Source: Sulfitobacter sp. W027
GTDB lineage: Bacteria; Pseudomonadota; Alphaproteobacteria; Rhodobacterales; Rhodobacteraceae
Direction of reading: 5' to 3'
Length of the DNA stretch: 64,000 bases
Assembly: GCF_025143985.1 (NCBI RefSeq)
Contig: NZ_CP083564.1
Span: 2,258,501 to 2,322,500 of the forward strand
The position numbers were made by a program, and so were the translations under genes. The notes under the pieces are model-generated. The model was not told the DNA's origin. It searched no databases and saw nothing but the letters and a program-made list of their open reading frames with translations. Shown one piece after another: positions 16,831-27,233 of the stretch. The first letter of the stretch is position 1; each line of letters starts with the position of its first letter.

Positions 16831-17574
16831 ATGTTCCCGATCCGCGATCATAACCCCTCGGGCCGCACGCCCTATGTCACCTACGCGCTGATGGCGGTGA
16901 ACATCGGGGTGTTCCTGTCCTATCTGTCGCTGATGGCGGACGAGCGTGCCTTAGGGGAGTTCTATTACACCTACGCCCTGCTGCCCGCGCGGCTGACCCA
17001 TGGGGAGGGGTATTTCGGCCTCATTACCTCGCAATTCTTGCATGGTGGCTGGATGCACCTGGCCGGTAACATGCTGTTTCTGTGGATCTTTGGCGACAAT
17101 GTCGAAGATGAGATGGGCCGTGGGCGCTATCTGCTTTTCTACCTCGCCTGCGGCATCGCGGCGGGTCTGGGCCAAGTCGTGACGGAGCCGCTCTCGTGGG
17201 TGCCCATGGTCGGGGCCTCGGGCGCGATTGCCGGCGTCATGGGGGGCTATCTGCTGCTGTTCCCCCGTGCCAAAGTGGATATTCTGGTGATTTTTATCGT
17301 GTTTTTCCGCATCTTCGCGATCCCCGCGTGGATCATGCTGGGCCTGTGGTTCGGCATGCAGTTCATTGGCGGCATCGGCGCCACACCCGGCACTGGAGGC
17401 GTGGCCTATTGGGCCCATGCGGGCGGATTCATCGCGGGGCTGGTTCTGGCCCTGCCGCTTTGGCTGCGCCGGGGCGGTTTTGCCTTTTGGCGACAGACCG
17501 ACGGCCACCCGCCCCATGCCGCGGCAAAATACGACCTGCGCGAAAGTCGCATTCCCAAGGTAGGACGCAAATGA
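16831..17574 (+). CDS. Rhomboid-family intramembrane serine protease
   Basis: A 247-residue membrane protein from the ATG at 16831, where the conserved FPIRDHNPSGRTPYVT opening starts; the upstream ATG at 16795 adds a non-conserved stretch. Six membrane segments are visible. The catalytic dyad is Ser130 in GASGAIAG and His196 in AHAGGF, and the HGGWMHLAGNMLFL oxyanion segment is present. Its stop overlaps the next gene's ATG. The physiological substrate is unknown. Confidence 0.92.
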   Translation: MFPIRDHNPSGRTPYVTYALMAVNIGVFLSYLSLMADERALGEFYYTYALLPARLTHGEGYFGLITSQFLHGGWMHLAGNMLFLWIFGDNVEDEMGRGRYLLFYLACGIAAGLGQVVTEPLSWVPMVGASGAIAGVMGGYLLLFPRAKVDILVIFIVFFRIFAIPAWIMLGLWFGMQFIGGIGATPGTGGVAYWAHAGGFIAGLVLALPLWLRRGGFAFWRQTDGHPPHAAAKYDLRESRIPKVGRK

Positions 17575-17957
17575 CCGAAACCTCAGAAACCCGCCGCGCC
17601 TCCTGTCACTGCGGGGCCGTGGTGATCGAAGCGCTGTTTCCGCGCGGTCTGGCCTCGGCCTCGCGCTGCACCTGTTCCTTCTGTCGCCGTCGCGCAGCGG
17701 CCACAGTGACGGCACTGGCCGAGACGGTGACCGTGTTGAAAGGAGCCGAGAACCTTACGCTCTACACTTGGGGCACGCATACCGCGCAGCACTATTTCTG
17801 TAAGACCTGCGGCATCTACACCCACCACCGCCGCCGCTCGAACCCGGATGAATGCGGCGTGAACCTCGGCGCGATTGACGGGGTGTCGCCATGGGAGATG
17901 GAACCGCTGCCCTATAGCGACGGCATCAACCACCCATCGGACCGCAAGGGCGACTAG
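17571..17957 (+). CDS. GFA-family (CENP-V/GFA domain) protein
   Basis: A 128-residue zinc-binding protein of the glutathione-dependent formaldehyde-activating family. Cysteine pairs sit at SCHCGAV, CTCSFC and YFCKTCGIY, the two zinc sites of the fold. Most members have no demonstrated activity. It starts inside the rhomboid stop codon (ATGA), so the two are coupled, without obvious functional link. Confidence 0.85.
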   Translation: MTETSETRRASCHCGAVVIEALFPRGLASASRCTCSFCRRRAAATVTALAETVTVLKGAENLTLYTWGTHTAQHYFCKTCGIYTHHRRRSNPDECGVNLGAIDGVSPWEMEPLPYSDGINHPSDRKGD

Positions 17958-19045
17958 AGGCTAGAGATCACCCCCTGCATCCGCGCCAGAAGCCCCGGCT
18001 GCGGCTCGCCCTGTGCGCGGCGCTGATCCACGCTTTCGTGCAGCCGTTCTGACGGGTCGGCCCCCACCACTCGGCGGCGGCGGGTCACCAGCATTTTCCC
18101 ATAGCCGCGCCATTGACCAATGGAGGGCGCTGTGGGGTCTTGTTCAAACCGCTCAGCCCATCCTTCGGGCAGCGGCAGACCGCTGTCCTCCATCCGCGAC
18201 AGCAGCCAGACCAGTGGGATATTGGCCAAGGGCCGAGCCGCCTCATGGCCGCCCAACTGCCCGCCGATGTCGCCATGGGTGCCGGGGAACCAGACCTGCT
18301 CCAACCGCCCGGTGTAGCCTTCGGGCGTGGTCCACATCACCGGCGCATAGGAGACACGGGATTCGTTCAGCGCCAGCGCCTGAAACCCGTTCTTCACGAT
18401 ACCGCTCAGATCATGGTTGTGGAACATATGCAGCGGTTGGGACAGCCGCCAAAAGAGCGGTGCATTCAGGCCAAGCGATTTCACCGTGTCCCAGACGCCA
18501 ATCGCCTCAATCTCGACCTGCGGGTGGCAATTGGCCTTGGCAAATAGCGCCCCGGCTTTGCTCAAGGTTTGTGCTTCGTAATGGCGGTAGACATCGCGGA
18601 TGTTACGCTCTGTCGCGACCTCGGCACGCAGGAGGCCCACCCGGTCGATCACCCCGGCGAGCGAGCGCACGGCATAGCCGCCACGCGAATAGCCCATCAG
18701 GAAAATCCGATCTCCGGGTCGGTAGCGCGAGGCGAGATAGCCATAGGCGCGGCGGATCTGTCGGTTGATGCCACGGCCCATCACCACATCGCGCGCGCTG
18801 CGCCAGTCGCGCCACTGCAGGCCCGGCTCATAATAGATCGACAGGGCGCTGCCCATCTCGCGGCAAAGGCCATAGGCAAGGCCCGCATTGGTCTCGCTCC
18901 CCCGGTCGAGCGAGGACATGGTGCCATCAAGGATGATGACATGGGTCACCGCCCCCCGGCGCGGGCCGAAGTCAGTCGCAGGCCGCCGCCAGAGCCGCCC
19001 GAACAACCGTTGAAACAGGGTTTTACTCGGCTGCGATTGCGGCAC
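17954..19045 (-). CDS. DUF2235 alpha/beta-hydrolase
   Basis: Carries the DUF2235 opening strand HVIILDGTM and the nucleophile elbow GYSRGGYAVRSL, followed by GVWDTVKSLG and a late WFPGTHGDIGG segment, which are the family's hallmarks and shared with some type VI lipase effectors. No secretion partner is near. The start is uncertain: I give the GTG at 19045, which overlaps the upstream gene by 23 bases; the GTG at 18949 just before HVIILDGT is a shorter choice. It converges with the GFA gene with a 4-base overlap. Confidence 0.82.
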   Translation of the reverse strand: MPQSQPSKTLFQRLFGRLWRRPATDFGPRRGAVTHVIILDGTMSSLDRGSETNAGLAYGLCREMGSALSIYYEPGLQWRDWRSARDVVMGRGINRQIRRAYGYLASRYRPGDRIFLMGYSRGGYAVRSLAGVIDRVGLLRAEVATERNIRDVYRHYEAQTLSKAGALFAKANCHPQVEIEAIGVWDTVKSLGLNAPLFWRLSQPLHMFHNHDLSGIVKNGFQALALNESRVSYAPVMWTTPEGYTGRLEQVWFPGTHGDIGGQLGGHEAARPLANIPLVWLLSRMEDSGLPLPEGWAERFEQDPTAPSIGQWRGYGKMLVTRRRRVVGADPSERLHESVDQRRAQGEPQPGLLARMQGVISSL

Positions 19046-21320
19046 CTTGCAGCATCTCCCAGACCCGATGCGGTGTGAAAGGCATATCCGCCTGCCGCAC
19101 ACCGCGTTCCCAAAGTGCATCCTGCACCGCGTTCGACACCGCCGCGAGTGCCCCCACGGTCCCGGCCTCTCCGCAGCCTTTCATGCCCATGGCATTGGCG
19201 GTTGAGGGGACAGGCTCAGACGTGAAAGAGATCATCGGCAGATCAGCGGCACGGGGCATGGCATAATCCATGAAAGTCGCGGTCAGCAACTGGCCGTCCT
19301 CATCATAGACAACCCGTTCCTGCACCGCTTGGCCGATGCCTTGGGCGACCCCGCCATGCACCTGACCTTCGGCCAGCATCGGGTTGATCAGATTGCCAAA
19401 ATCATCGACCACCGTATAGCGATCGAGCATCACCACCCCGGTTTCAGGATCAATCACTACCTCAGCCACATGCGCCCCGTTGGGATAGCTGCGCCCCGGC
19501 AGGCTGGCGCGTTCGTGGTGAGACAGCAGATCGTCTCGGCCCTTGGCACGGGCCATCTCGGCCACCTCCAGCATGGTGGGCGTGACGTTTGACCCTTCGG
19601 CGCGAAAACGTTCATCGTCGAAGGTGATATCGCCCGCGTCCACGCCCAATTCTTCAGCCAGAAACGCCGCGAACACCTCGGTAATCTTCGCCACAGTGGC
19701 CAAGGTCGCCGTGTTCTGCGTGGTGACCGAACGTGAGCCGCCCGTGCCACCGCCTTTTTGGATCAGGTCGCTATCGCCCTGCACAACGCGGATTTGCTCC
19801 GCCGGGATGCCGGTTTGGTCCGACAAGAACTGCGCATAGACCGTCTCATGCCCCTGCCCATTGCTTTGGGTACCGACATAGATCGTCACGCTGCCATCCT
19901 CCTCAAAGACCACTTTGGCTGCTTCGGAAGGATCGCCCAGAATGCTTTCGATATAGTAACACAAGCCCTGCCCCCGCAGCAGGCCGCGTTTGGCGTCCGC
20001 CGCCTGGCGGGCAGCGAACCCCGCGCGGTCACCCTCCTCGCCTACACGGGTCAGCAGGCGCGCGAAATCGCCCACGTCGTAGAGCTCTCCCGTGGCGGTG
20101 GTATAGGGAAATTGATCCGGTTTGATGAAGTTGATGCGGCGCAGCTCCCAAGGATCGACGCCCAACTCTCGCGCGGCGCGGTCCATCAACCGCTCCAACA
20201 CATAGATCGCCTCGGGCCGCCCTGCACCGCGATAGGCGTCAACCTGCACGGTGTTTGTGTAATAACCCTCTACATGCAGATAGGTGTCTTGCACGTCATA
20301 GACGCCCATCAAAACCTTAGAGAACAGTTGCGACTGGATTGGCTGGCCAAACTGGCTGTTATAGGCCCCGAGGTTGCAGCGCGTATCCACGCGATAGGCG
20401 GTGATCTTGTGGTTTTCGTCAAAGGCAAACTCGGCCCATGACACCAGATCGCGCCCGCCATTGTCGGTCAGCATCGCCTCCGTTCTCTCCGACATCCAGC
20501 GCACCGGACGGCCCAGCGCCCGCGCGGCTTGGGCGACGCAGAAATACTCAGGGTAGGTCATGGCTTTCATGCCGAAACCGCCGCCGATATCGGGGTTGGT
20601 TACGCGCACGCTGTCTTCGCTTAGTCCAAAGGCTTTGACAAAAAAGTTCTTATGCGCCCAGACGCCCTGCCCGCCCAGCGCCACATGCAAACGTCCCTCG
20701 GCCCATTCGGCATAGCAGCCGCGCGGCTCCATCGAATTGACGATGATGCGGTTATCGCCGACCTCCAGCTTGACGCGACGTGCGGCCTTGGCAAATGCCG
20801 CCTCCACCTTAGCCTCATCCCCCATGCCCCAGTCAAACGCACGGTTGTCTGGCGCTTCAGGGTGCAATGTTTCGCCACCCGGGGCGATGTCCATCTTGGC
20901 AGGCAGGTCATCGGCATCAAAGAGGATCAACTCAGCCGCGTCGCGGGCCTGTTGCAGGGTATCCGCCACGATCAAGGCCACCGGCTCGCCCACATAGCGC
21001 ACACGGTCTTTGGCCAAGATCGGGCGCAGCGGTGCCGCCCCTTTGCTGCCGTCGCGGTTATCAACAACCGTATGCGGCAAGGCGATATCCATCCCCGCCG
21101 CTTCCAGATCGGCGCAGGTCAGCACCAAATGGACGCCCGCCGCTTCGCGGGCATCGCTCACGTCCAACTCGGTTATCACCCCATGGGCCACGGGGGCTTG
21201 GAAAAAGACACCCTGCAATGCGTCCCGGGGCGCGATGTCATCCACATAGCGGCCCTCGCCGGTCAGAAAGCGGTGGTCTTCCACCCGTTTGACCGGCTGA
21301 CTTTTCCCGAACTTCTCCAT
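19023..21320 (-). CDS. CoxL-like molybdenum hydroxylase large subunit, orphan
   Basis: A 765-residue molybdopterin-binding subunit of the xanthine dehydrogenase/CO dehydrogenase family. Visible landmarks are GGGFGMKA (cofactor loop), AYRGAGRPEA (the form II, BMS-type active-site loop, not the AYxCSFR of true CO dehydrogenase), GQGHETVYAQ, and the catalytic Glu in KGCGEAGT. The small 2Fe-2S and FAD subunits normally encoded beside it are absent on both sides, so it must pair with subunits encoded elsewhere or work otherwise. Substrate unknown. Confidence 0.9.
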   Translation of the reverse strand: MEKFGKSQPVKRVEDHRFLTGEGRYVDDIAPRDALQGVFFQAPVAHGVITELDVSDAREAAGVHLVLTCADLEAAGMDIALPHTVVDNRDGSKGAAPLRPILAKDRVRYVGEPVALIVADTLQQARDAAELILFDADDLPAKMDIAPGGETLHPEAPDNRAFDWGMGDEAKVEAAFAKAARRVKLEVGDNRIIVNSMEPRGCYAEWAEGRLHVALGGQGVWAHKNFFVKAFGLSEDSVRVTNPDIGGGFGMKAMTYPEYFCVAQAARALGRPVRWMSERTEAMLTDNGGRDLVSWAEFAFDENHKITAYRVDTRCNLGAYNSQFGQPIQSQLFSKVLMGVYDVQDTYLHVEGYYTNTVQVDAYRGAGRPEAIYVLERLMDRAARELGVDPWELRRINFIKPDQFPYTTATGELYDVGDFARLLTRVGEEGDRAGFAARQAADAKRGLLRGQGLCYYIESILGDPSEAAKVVFEEDGSVTIYVGTQSNGQGHETVYAQFLSDQTGIPAEQIRVVQGDSDLIQKGGGTGGSRSVTTQNTATLATVAKITEVFAAFLAEELGVDAGDITFDDERFRAEGSNVTPTMLEVAEMARAKGRDDLLSHHERASLPGRSYPNGAHVAEVVIDPETGVVMLDRYTVVDDFGNLINPMLAEGQVHGGVAQGIGQAVQERVVYDEDGQLLTATFMDYAMPRAADLPMISFTSEPVPSTANAMGMKGCGEAGTVGALAAVSNAVQDALWERGVRQADMPFTPHRVWEMLQGAAIAAE

Positions 21321-21390
21321 CTGACGCTGCCCCTGCTGCCCTGCCTATTACAGCGCAACAGTAGCGGGCGAAGCGTCAGTGTCCAGAGGC

Positions 21391-22551
21391 TCAGGCCGCC
21401 TTGCGCTTGGGCTGAGCCCCGAGGTCCGACACAAGTGCGACCCCCGCCAGACCATAGCCATTAAAGACGGTCGACATGGCGATGGAATAGGCCCCCATAC
21501 CGCCGAACAAGAGGTAATCCCCGGTCTGCGCATCCTCAGGCAATGGCAGGCCGTCGGGCAAACGGTCCAGCGAATCGCAAGTCGGGCCAAAGACCACACG
21601 CGGTTTGGGTGCCCCTTGGCGCAGCGCGCCATCAGGGCCGACCACATCGACCAGCCCCGACAGGCCCATGTCGCGCAGATCGGGCAGCCCCCCATAGATT
21701 CCGTCGTTCAAGAAGACAGTCCGCCCCTCATTGCGCATCCCCTTGATACGGGTCGCCAAGACAGCCGCATCGGCAACCATCGCGCGGCCCGGCTCGCAGA
21801 GCAGCCTCGGTGCTTCCGCGCCAAAATTCTCAACCAACGCCGCTTTCACGGCAGCGAAAACAGCCCGGTGATCGGGCGAGTCAAACCCACGATCGACGGC
21901 AAAGCCTCCGCCAATGTTCAACCGTTCGATCGAGACATCCGCCATCCGCAGGATATCCGCCGCCGCGTGGACGTATTGCACCCAAGCTTGCGGGTCATTG
22001 CACTGCGTGCCGGGATGGAAACACATCGAAGGGGTGAACCCCATCTCTACCACCGCGCGCAGCAGCGCCGCCGCCTGCTCAGGCGCCGCGCCGAATTTGG
22101 ACCCGAAATCATAGGCCGCACCCTTGACCGGCAGCGCGAACCGCACCGCCACCTCATTGTCGCGCGGCACGTCGTGCAGCTTGGCCAGTTCCGACATGTC
22201 ATCAATCGACCAGCTATAGACGTCCGCCGCGATCCCGGCCTTTACCTCCGCTGCCGAACGCACCGGGTTGTTGTAATGCAGCACCGCCTGCGGGCAGACC
22301 GCGCGAACCGCTGCCATCTCCGCCGGAGAAGCGACATCAAAAGTGGTGATCCCGGCGGCGACGAGGTTCGACAACACCTCTGTCCGGTCATTGGCCTTGA
22401 CCGCATAGGTCACCAGCCCATCAAAGTCCGCCTGAAAGCGCCGCGCCGTGGCTTGCAGTACCGAAGGCGCAAGGAACAGCACCGGCGCGTCAGGGCTGTG
22501 TTTCGCCAGATAGGCGGCGGGCGTGGCTGAAAGGGGGGCGGTATGCTGCAT
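21391..22551 (-). CDS. Ornithine decarboxylase, PLP-dependent, alanine-racemase fold
   Basis: Decarboxylates ornithine (possibly also lysine) to putrescine, the first step of polyamine synthesis. The 386-residue protein has the PLP lysine Lys52 in YAVKAN, the phosphate loop, and the catalytic Cys in FGPTCDSLD near the C-terminus, typical of eukaryotic-type ODC found in Rhodobacterales. An Lrp-type regulator is divergent 100 bases away and may control it. Confidence 0.92.
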   Translation of the reverse strand: MQHTAPLSATPAAYLAKHSPDAPVLFLAPSVLQATARRFQADFDGLVTYAVKANDRTEVLSNLVAAGITTFDVASPAEMAAVRAVCPQAVLHYNNPVRSAAEVKAGIAADVYSWSIDDMSELAKLHDVPRDNEVAVRFALPVKGAAYDFGSKFGAAPEQAAALLRAVVEMGFTPSMCFHPGTQCNDPQAWVQYVHAAADILRMADVSIERLNIGGGFAVDRGFDSPDHRAVFAAVKAALVENFGAEAPRLLCEPGRAMVADAAVLATRIKGMRNEGRTVFLNDGIYGGLPDLRDMGLSGLVDVVGPDGALRQGAPKPRVVFGPTCDSLDRLPDGLPLPEDAQTGDYLLFGGMGAYSIAMSTVFNGYGLAGVALVSDLGAQPKRKAA

Positions 22552-22651
22552 GGTGGCCTCTTGTTTGCTTTCCCCCAGTGAACCGCGAATTTTGGTCGAT
22601 TCATCGTGTCAAACCGCCTAAAGTGACGGAAACTTTCGGCATAGTGACGAC

Positions 22652-23092
22652 ATGAAACCACAACTTGACGATACAGACCGCGCTTTGATCGCGGCACTTC
22701 GATCCAACGCCCGCCTGCCGGTCGCTGATCTGGCCCGCAGTCTTGGGCTTGCCCGCACCACCGTTCAGGCCCGGCTTGAGCGGCTAGAGCGCAGCGGTGC
22801 CATCGTCGGCTACACCCTGCGCTTGGGCGAGGCTGCCCGCGCGCCGCTGCACGCCACGGCTCTGGTCAACATCGAACTGCGCGCCGGCCCCGCCGTGCTG
22901 GCCCGGCTGCGCAGCCTGCCCGGCGTGCAGGTCGTCCACACCACCTCGGGCCGCTTTGACTTGCTGGTGCAGATCGCCGCGCAAACCACGCAGGAACTGG
23001 ACGAAACCCTCGACCGTATCGGCGAGACGCGGGGCGTGAAGGGCAGCGAAAGCCTGATCCACCTGAGCACCAAGATCGACAGACGCGGCTAA
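22652..23092 (+). CDS. Lrp/AsnC-family transcriptional regulator
   Basis: A 146-residue regulator with HTH ([26 protein letters not shown]) and RAM domain. Divergent from the ornithine decarboxylase gene with a 100-base shared spacer, which suggests it senses ornithine or a related amino acid and regulates that gene. The spacer contains gtgacgg and gtgacga repeats close to its own start. Confidence 0.9.
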   Translation: MKPQLDDTDRALIAALRSNARLPVADLARSLGLARTTVQARLERLERSGAIVGYTLRLGEAARAPLHATALVNIELRAGPAVLARLRSLPGVQVVHTTSGRFDLLVQIAAQTTQELDETLDRIGETRGVKGSESLIHLSTKIDRRG

Positions 23093-23184
23093 CCCCTCCC
23101 TCGCTATGGCCCAAGCCCTGCCAGGGGTCTTTCCCTCGCCGCGCCAGACCGCTAAACGGGGCGCAACAAAAGGGATCATTGACC

Positions 23185-26118
23185 ATGGCACTCGAAAAGA
23201 CCTTCAACGCCGCCGAGGCGGAAAGCCGCATCTACGCCGATTGGGAGACCAAGGGCGCGTTCAAGGCCGGCGCGAACGCGCGGCGCGACGAGCATTTCTC
23301 GGTGATGATCCCGCCGCCGAATGTCACCGGCTCGCTGCACATGGGCCATGCCTTCAACAACACGCTTCAGGACATCCTCGTGCGCTGGCACCGGATGCAG
23401 GGGTTTGACACGCTCTGGCAGCCCGGTCAGGATCACGCGGGCATCGCCACACAGATGGTGGTCGAGCGTGAGTTGGCCGCCACCGGCCAGCCCGGCCGCC
23501 GTGAATTGGGCCGCGAGGCGTTCACCGCCAAGGTCTGGTATCAAAAGCAGAAATCCGGCGGCACGATCATCGACCAGCTGCGCCGTCTGGGCGCCTCCTG
23601 CGACTGGTCCCGCAACGCTTTCACTATGTCCGGCGCCCCCGGTGCGCCCGAGGGCGAGGAAGGCAATTTCCACGATGCCGTCATCAAGGTCTTCGTGGAT
23701 ATGTACAACAAGGGGCTGATCTACCGCGGCAAGCGGCTGGTCAACTGGGACCCGCATTTCGAGACCGCGATCTCTGACCTCGAGGTCGAGAGCACCGAGG
23801 TCGACGGTCACATGTGGCACTTCAAGTACCCGCTGGCGGGCGGCGAGACCTACACTTACGTAGAGCGCGACGAGGACGGCAAAGTGCTGTTCGAAGAGAC
23901 CCGCGACTATATCTCCATCGCCACCACACGGCCCGAAACCATGCTCGGCGACGGTGCTGTTGCAGTTCATCCATCGGATGAACGTTATGCGTCAATCGTC
24001 GGAAAACTCTGCGAAATCCCGGTCGGCCCGAAAGAGCAGCGCCGTCTTATCCCGATCATCACCGACGAATACCCAGACAAGAACTTCGGCTCCGGTGCGG
24101 TGAAAATCACCGGCGCGCATGACTTCAACGACTACGGCGTCGCCAAGCGCAACAACATCCCGCTCTACGCGCTGATGGACACCCAAGGTCGGATGCGTGC
24201 CGATGGCCTGCCCTACGATCAGGCAGCCGCCCGCGCGCAGGCCATCGCCGAGGGTTCCGAAGCAGCGCCCGAGGACGCGACCGAGATCAACCTGGTGCCC
24301 GACGCCTACCGCGGCCTCGACCGTTTCGAGGCCCGCAAGCGCGTGGTCGAGGACGTGACTGCCGAGGGCCTTGCCGTGATGACCGAGGCCACGGACCCCC
24401 GCCTTGGCCGTTCCGCCAAGAAGGCCCCCGTCGAGCCCGGCGAAGGCGGCGAGATGCGCACCGAGGAGGAGAACCTCGTGCCGCTGGTCGAGGCCAAGAA
24501 GATCATGCAGCCCTTCGGCGACCGCTCCAAGGTGGTGATCGAGCCGATGCTGACCGACCAGTGGTTCGTCGCCACCGACAAGATCGTGCAGCCCGCCATC
24601 GACGCCGTGCGCTCGGGCGAGGTGACGATCCTGCCCGAACAGGACCGCAAGGTGTATTTCCACTGGCTGGAGAACATCGAGCCCTGGTGCATCTCGCGCC
24701 AGCTCTGGTGGGGGCACCAGATCCCGGTGTGGTTCGACGACGAGGGCAATGAGTATTGCGCGCCGACGGAGGCCGAGGCGCAGGCCATGGCGCCGGGCAA
24801 GACGCTGCGCCGCGACCCCGACGTGCTCGACACCTGGTTCTCCTCCGGCCTTTGGCCCATCGGCACGCTGGGTTGGCCCGAGCAGACGGCGGAATTGGAA
24901 AAATACTTTCCTACCTCCGTGCTGGTCACCGGTTTCGACATCATCTTCTTCTGGGTCGCCCGGATGATGATGATGCAATATGCCGTGGTCGACCAGAAAC
25001 CCTTCGACACTGTCTATGTCCACGCGCTGGTGCGCGACGAGAAGGGCAAGAAGATGTCGAAGTCCTTGGGCAATGTGCTCGACCCGCTGGAGTTGATCGA
25101 CGAATACGGCGCTGACGCTGTGCGCTTCACGTTGACTTCTATGGCGGCAATGGGCCGTGACCTGAAACTCAGCACGCAACGCATCGCGGGTTACCGCAAC
25201 TTCGGCACCAAGCTGTGGAACGCGCACCGCTTTGCCGAGATGAACAACGTCTTTGCCAGCATGCCCGCCGCGATGCCGCAGCCGCAGGCGACGCTGAACA
25301 AGTGGATCGTTGGCGAGACCGCCCGCATCCGCGAAGAAGTGGACGCCGCCCTCGGCAACTTCCGCTTCAACGACGCGGCCAACGCGCTTTATGCCTTTGT
25401 CTGGGGCAAAGTCTGCGACTGGTATGTGGAGCTTTCCAAGCCGCTGTTGCAGGACGACGCCCCCGAGGCCGAGGAAACCCGCGCCACGATGGCTTGGGTG
25501 CTGGAGCAGTCCTTGGTGCTGCTGCACCCGATCATGCCCTTCATCACCGAAGAGCTTTGGCAGACCACCACCAAGCGCGACCAGTTGCTCGCTCTGACCG
25601 ATTGGCCAACCTACACCACCGCCGATCTGTTGGATGCAGAGGCTGACCGTGAATTGAACTGGGTGATCGGCCTAATTGAAAGCATCCGGTCCGCCCGTCA
25701 GCAGATGCATGTCCCTGCGGGCATGAAGGTGCCGATGCTGGTGACCGAGATGGACGCCGCTGCCCAAGGCGCATGGGACCGCAACGAGGTGATGATCAAG
25801 CGGCTGGCACGGGTCGAGAGCCTTGAGCGCGCCGAGAGCTTTCCAAAGGGAACGGTCTCTATTGCGGCACCGGGGGCCAGCTTCGGCTTGCCGCTGGCCG
25901 GGTTGATCGACATCGATGCCGAGAAGGCGCGTCTGCAAAAGTCGCTCGACAAGCTGGGCAAGGAGATCGGCGGGCTGAAGGGGCGTTTGAACAACCCCAA
26001 GTTCGCGGCGTCTGCACCGGAAGAGGTTGTCGCCGAGGCGCAGGCCAATCTGGATGCACGTCAGGAAGAGGCCGACCAGTTGCAGGCGGCGTTGGATCGC
26101 TTGGCCGAACTGGGCTGA
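23185..26118 (+). CDS. valS: Valine--tRNA ligase
   Basis: Class I synthetase that charges tRNA-Val and edits mischarged threonine. The 977-residue protein shows the HIGH motif as LHMGH after PPPNVTGS, the connective editing domain, the KMSKS motif ([10 protein letters not shown]) and the C-terminal coiled coil ([17 protein letters not shown]). I choose the ATG at 23185, ten bases after aggga, over the TTG at 23179. Confidence 0.97.
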   Translation: MALEKTFNAAEAESRIYADWETKGAFKAGANARRDEHFSVMIPPPNVTGSLHMGHAFNNTLQDILVRWHRMQGFDTLWQPGQDHAGIATQMVVERELAATGQPGRRELGREAFTAKVWYQKQKSGGTIIDQLRRLGASCDWSRNAFTMSGAPGAPEGEEGNFHDAVIKVFVDMYNKGLIYRGKRLVNWDPHFETAISDLEVESTEVDGHMWHFKYPLAGGETYTYVERDEDGKVLFEETRDYISIATTRPETMLGDGAVAVHPSDERYASIVGKLCEIPVGPKEQRRLIPIITDEYPDKNFGSGAVKITGAHDFNDYGVAKRNNIPLYALMDTQGRMRADGLPYDQAAARAQAIAEGSEAAPEDATEINLVPDAYRGLDRFEARKRVVEDVTAEGLAVMTEATDPRLGRSAKKAPVEPGEGGEMRTEEENLVPLVEAKKIMQPFGDRSKVVIEPMLTDQWFVATDKIVQPAIDAVRSGEVTILPEQDRKVYFHWLENIEPWCISRQLWWGHQIPVWFDDEGNEYCAPTEAEAQAMAPGKTLRRDPDVLDTWFSSGLWPIGTLGWPEQTAELEKYFPTSVLVTGFDIIFFWVARMMMMQYAVVDQKPFDTVYVHALVRDEKGKKMSKSLGNVLDPLELIDEYGADAVRFTLTSMAAMGRDLKLSTQRIAGYRNFGTKLWNAHRFAEMNNVFASMPAAMPQPQATLNKWIVGETARIREEVDAALGNFRFNDAANALYAFVWGKVCDWYVELSKPLLQDDAPEAEETRATMAWVLEQSLVLLHPIMPFITEELWQTTTKRDQLLALTDWPTYTTADLLDAEADRELNWVIGLIESIRSARQQMHVPAGMKVPMLVTEMDAAAQGAWDRNEVMIKRLARVESLERAESFPKGTVSIAAPGASFGLPLAGLIDIDAEKARLQKSLDKLGKEIGGLKGRLNNPKFAASAPEEVVAEAQANLDARQEEADQLQAALDRLAELG

Positions 26119-26134
26119 CGACAAACACGACGGA

Positions 26135-26276
26135 GCCGGGCAGCGCCAGACCGCGGGATGGCGCTGCTCACGGGGCAGTTGGGCAGTTTATCTCTGCCGC
26201 GCTTAGGCAAAGATCACAGGACGGCACTTCGCTTGCAAAAGCGCCAGCCCGTCCGGGCGGTCTGGCGCTGCCCGGC
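26135..26276. repeat. Long-range perfect inverted repeat with two internal hairpins
   Basis: A 20-bp block at 26135-26154 is the exact reverse complement of 26257-26276, 102 bases apart. Each arm also forms its own hairpin (agcgcca/tggcgct at 26142-26165; agcgccag/ctggcgct at about 26240-26270). It fills the spacer between the convergent valS and crotonase genes, so it may act as terminator for both, or be a repeated intergenic element. Confidence 0.75.
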
Positions 26277-26322
26277 GGCCTTTGGCCGTGATTCCGGGCT
26301 GTTTCGCAGAACGCCCCTAGCC

Positions 26323-27114
26323 CTATTTAAACACCGCAGGCCGCTTGCCGAACTCTGCCGCGATCACCTCCATCTGCTCAGGCTTGCCCAAGAGCGCCGC
26401 CTGTTCCCGCGACTCGGCCTCCAACACATCCGCGTCCGACGCCCCTGATTCCGCATAGCCAATCAATCGCTTCGCCGCCCGCACCGCATTCGGCCCCTTA
26501 CCTGCGATCGCCTGTGCCAGCGCCAAAGCCGCCGCGTGTGGATCGTCGGCTAGTTCTGTCACCAACCCCCAGCGCTCGGCCTGCGCCGCGTCAATCGGAG
26601 CCGCCGTATAGATCAACCGCCGCAGCACGTCCGAACGCACTAAACGCGGCAGCAGCACCATTCCCCCCATGTCCGGCACGATGCCCCATTTCATCTCCAT
26701 CACTGCAAGCTTAGTCTCGGGCGCCGCAATGCGGATATCCGCCCCAAGCGCCAGTTGCATCCCGGCGCCATAGACCACGCCATGTAGCGCCGCGATCACC
26801 GGGATTTCCAGACGGTGCCAAACCATCGACACCTCCTGCCACTTGTTCGTCGTCCCCTCGCCATGGGTGCGCGGCATGATCAACGCTTCGACATCCTGCC
26901 CCAGCATCCCCGAGAGCCCGCCGATATCAATGCCGGCGCAAAACCCTTTGCCCTCACCCGACAACACCACCGCGCGGGCATCCGAGGCCGCAACCTCCTG
27001 TCCTGCCGCGATGATCGCCTCAATCATATCATCATCCACCGCATTCATCTTGTCCGCGCGGGTGAGGGTCACATGGGCGATATGGTCTTCGATCCGGGTG
27101 GTGACGCGGGGCAT
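26323..27114 (-). CDS. Crotonase / enoyl-CoA hydratase-family protein
   Basis: A 263-residue crotonase-fold enzyme acting on an acyl-CoA thioester. The oxyanion-hole segment GKGFCAGIDIGGL and the second loop LHGVVYGAGMQLALGADIR are present; Glu/Asp positions in the second loop differ from classic hydratases (GMQLALGAD), and the exact reaction is unclear. I use the ATG at 27114, preceded by aggaga, rather than the longer frame. It is divergent from an aminotransferase gene. Confidence 0.88.
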   Translation of the reverse strand: MPRVTTRIEDHIAHVTLTRADKMNAVDDDMIEAIIAAGQEVAASDARAVVLSGEGKGFCAGIDIGGLSGMLGQDVEALIMPRTHGEGTTNKWQEVSMVWHRLEIPVIAALHGVVYGAGMQLALGADIRIAAPETKLAVMEMKWGIVPDMGGMVLLPRLVRSDVLRRLIYTAAPIDAAQAERWGLVTELADDPHAAALALAQAIAGKGPNAVRAAKRLIGYAESGASDADVLEAESREQAALLGKPEQMEVIAAEFGKRPAVFK

Positions 27115-27233
27115 GGCTGTTCTCCTGAATGTTTGGCGCAGTTCAGCGCAGATCATCGCGCGGCACCAGCAAAACGTGGCGGCAGGTGCGGCGGCACTTG
27201 CCCTCTCAACGGCGCAACCCTACACCTTGGCGC

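Noticed and set aside
19023..21320. True aerobic CO dehydrogenase
   Set aside because: The active-site loop is AYRGAGR, not the form I loop with its catalytic Cys, and the CoxM and CoxS genes are absent.
23992..25527. 511-codon reverse frame over valS
   Set aside because: It lies fully within the ValS gene, which has all catalytic motifs; histidine/leucine-rich composition is typical of an antisense shadow.
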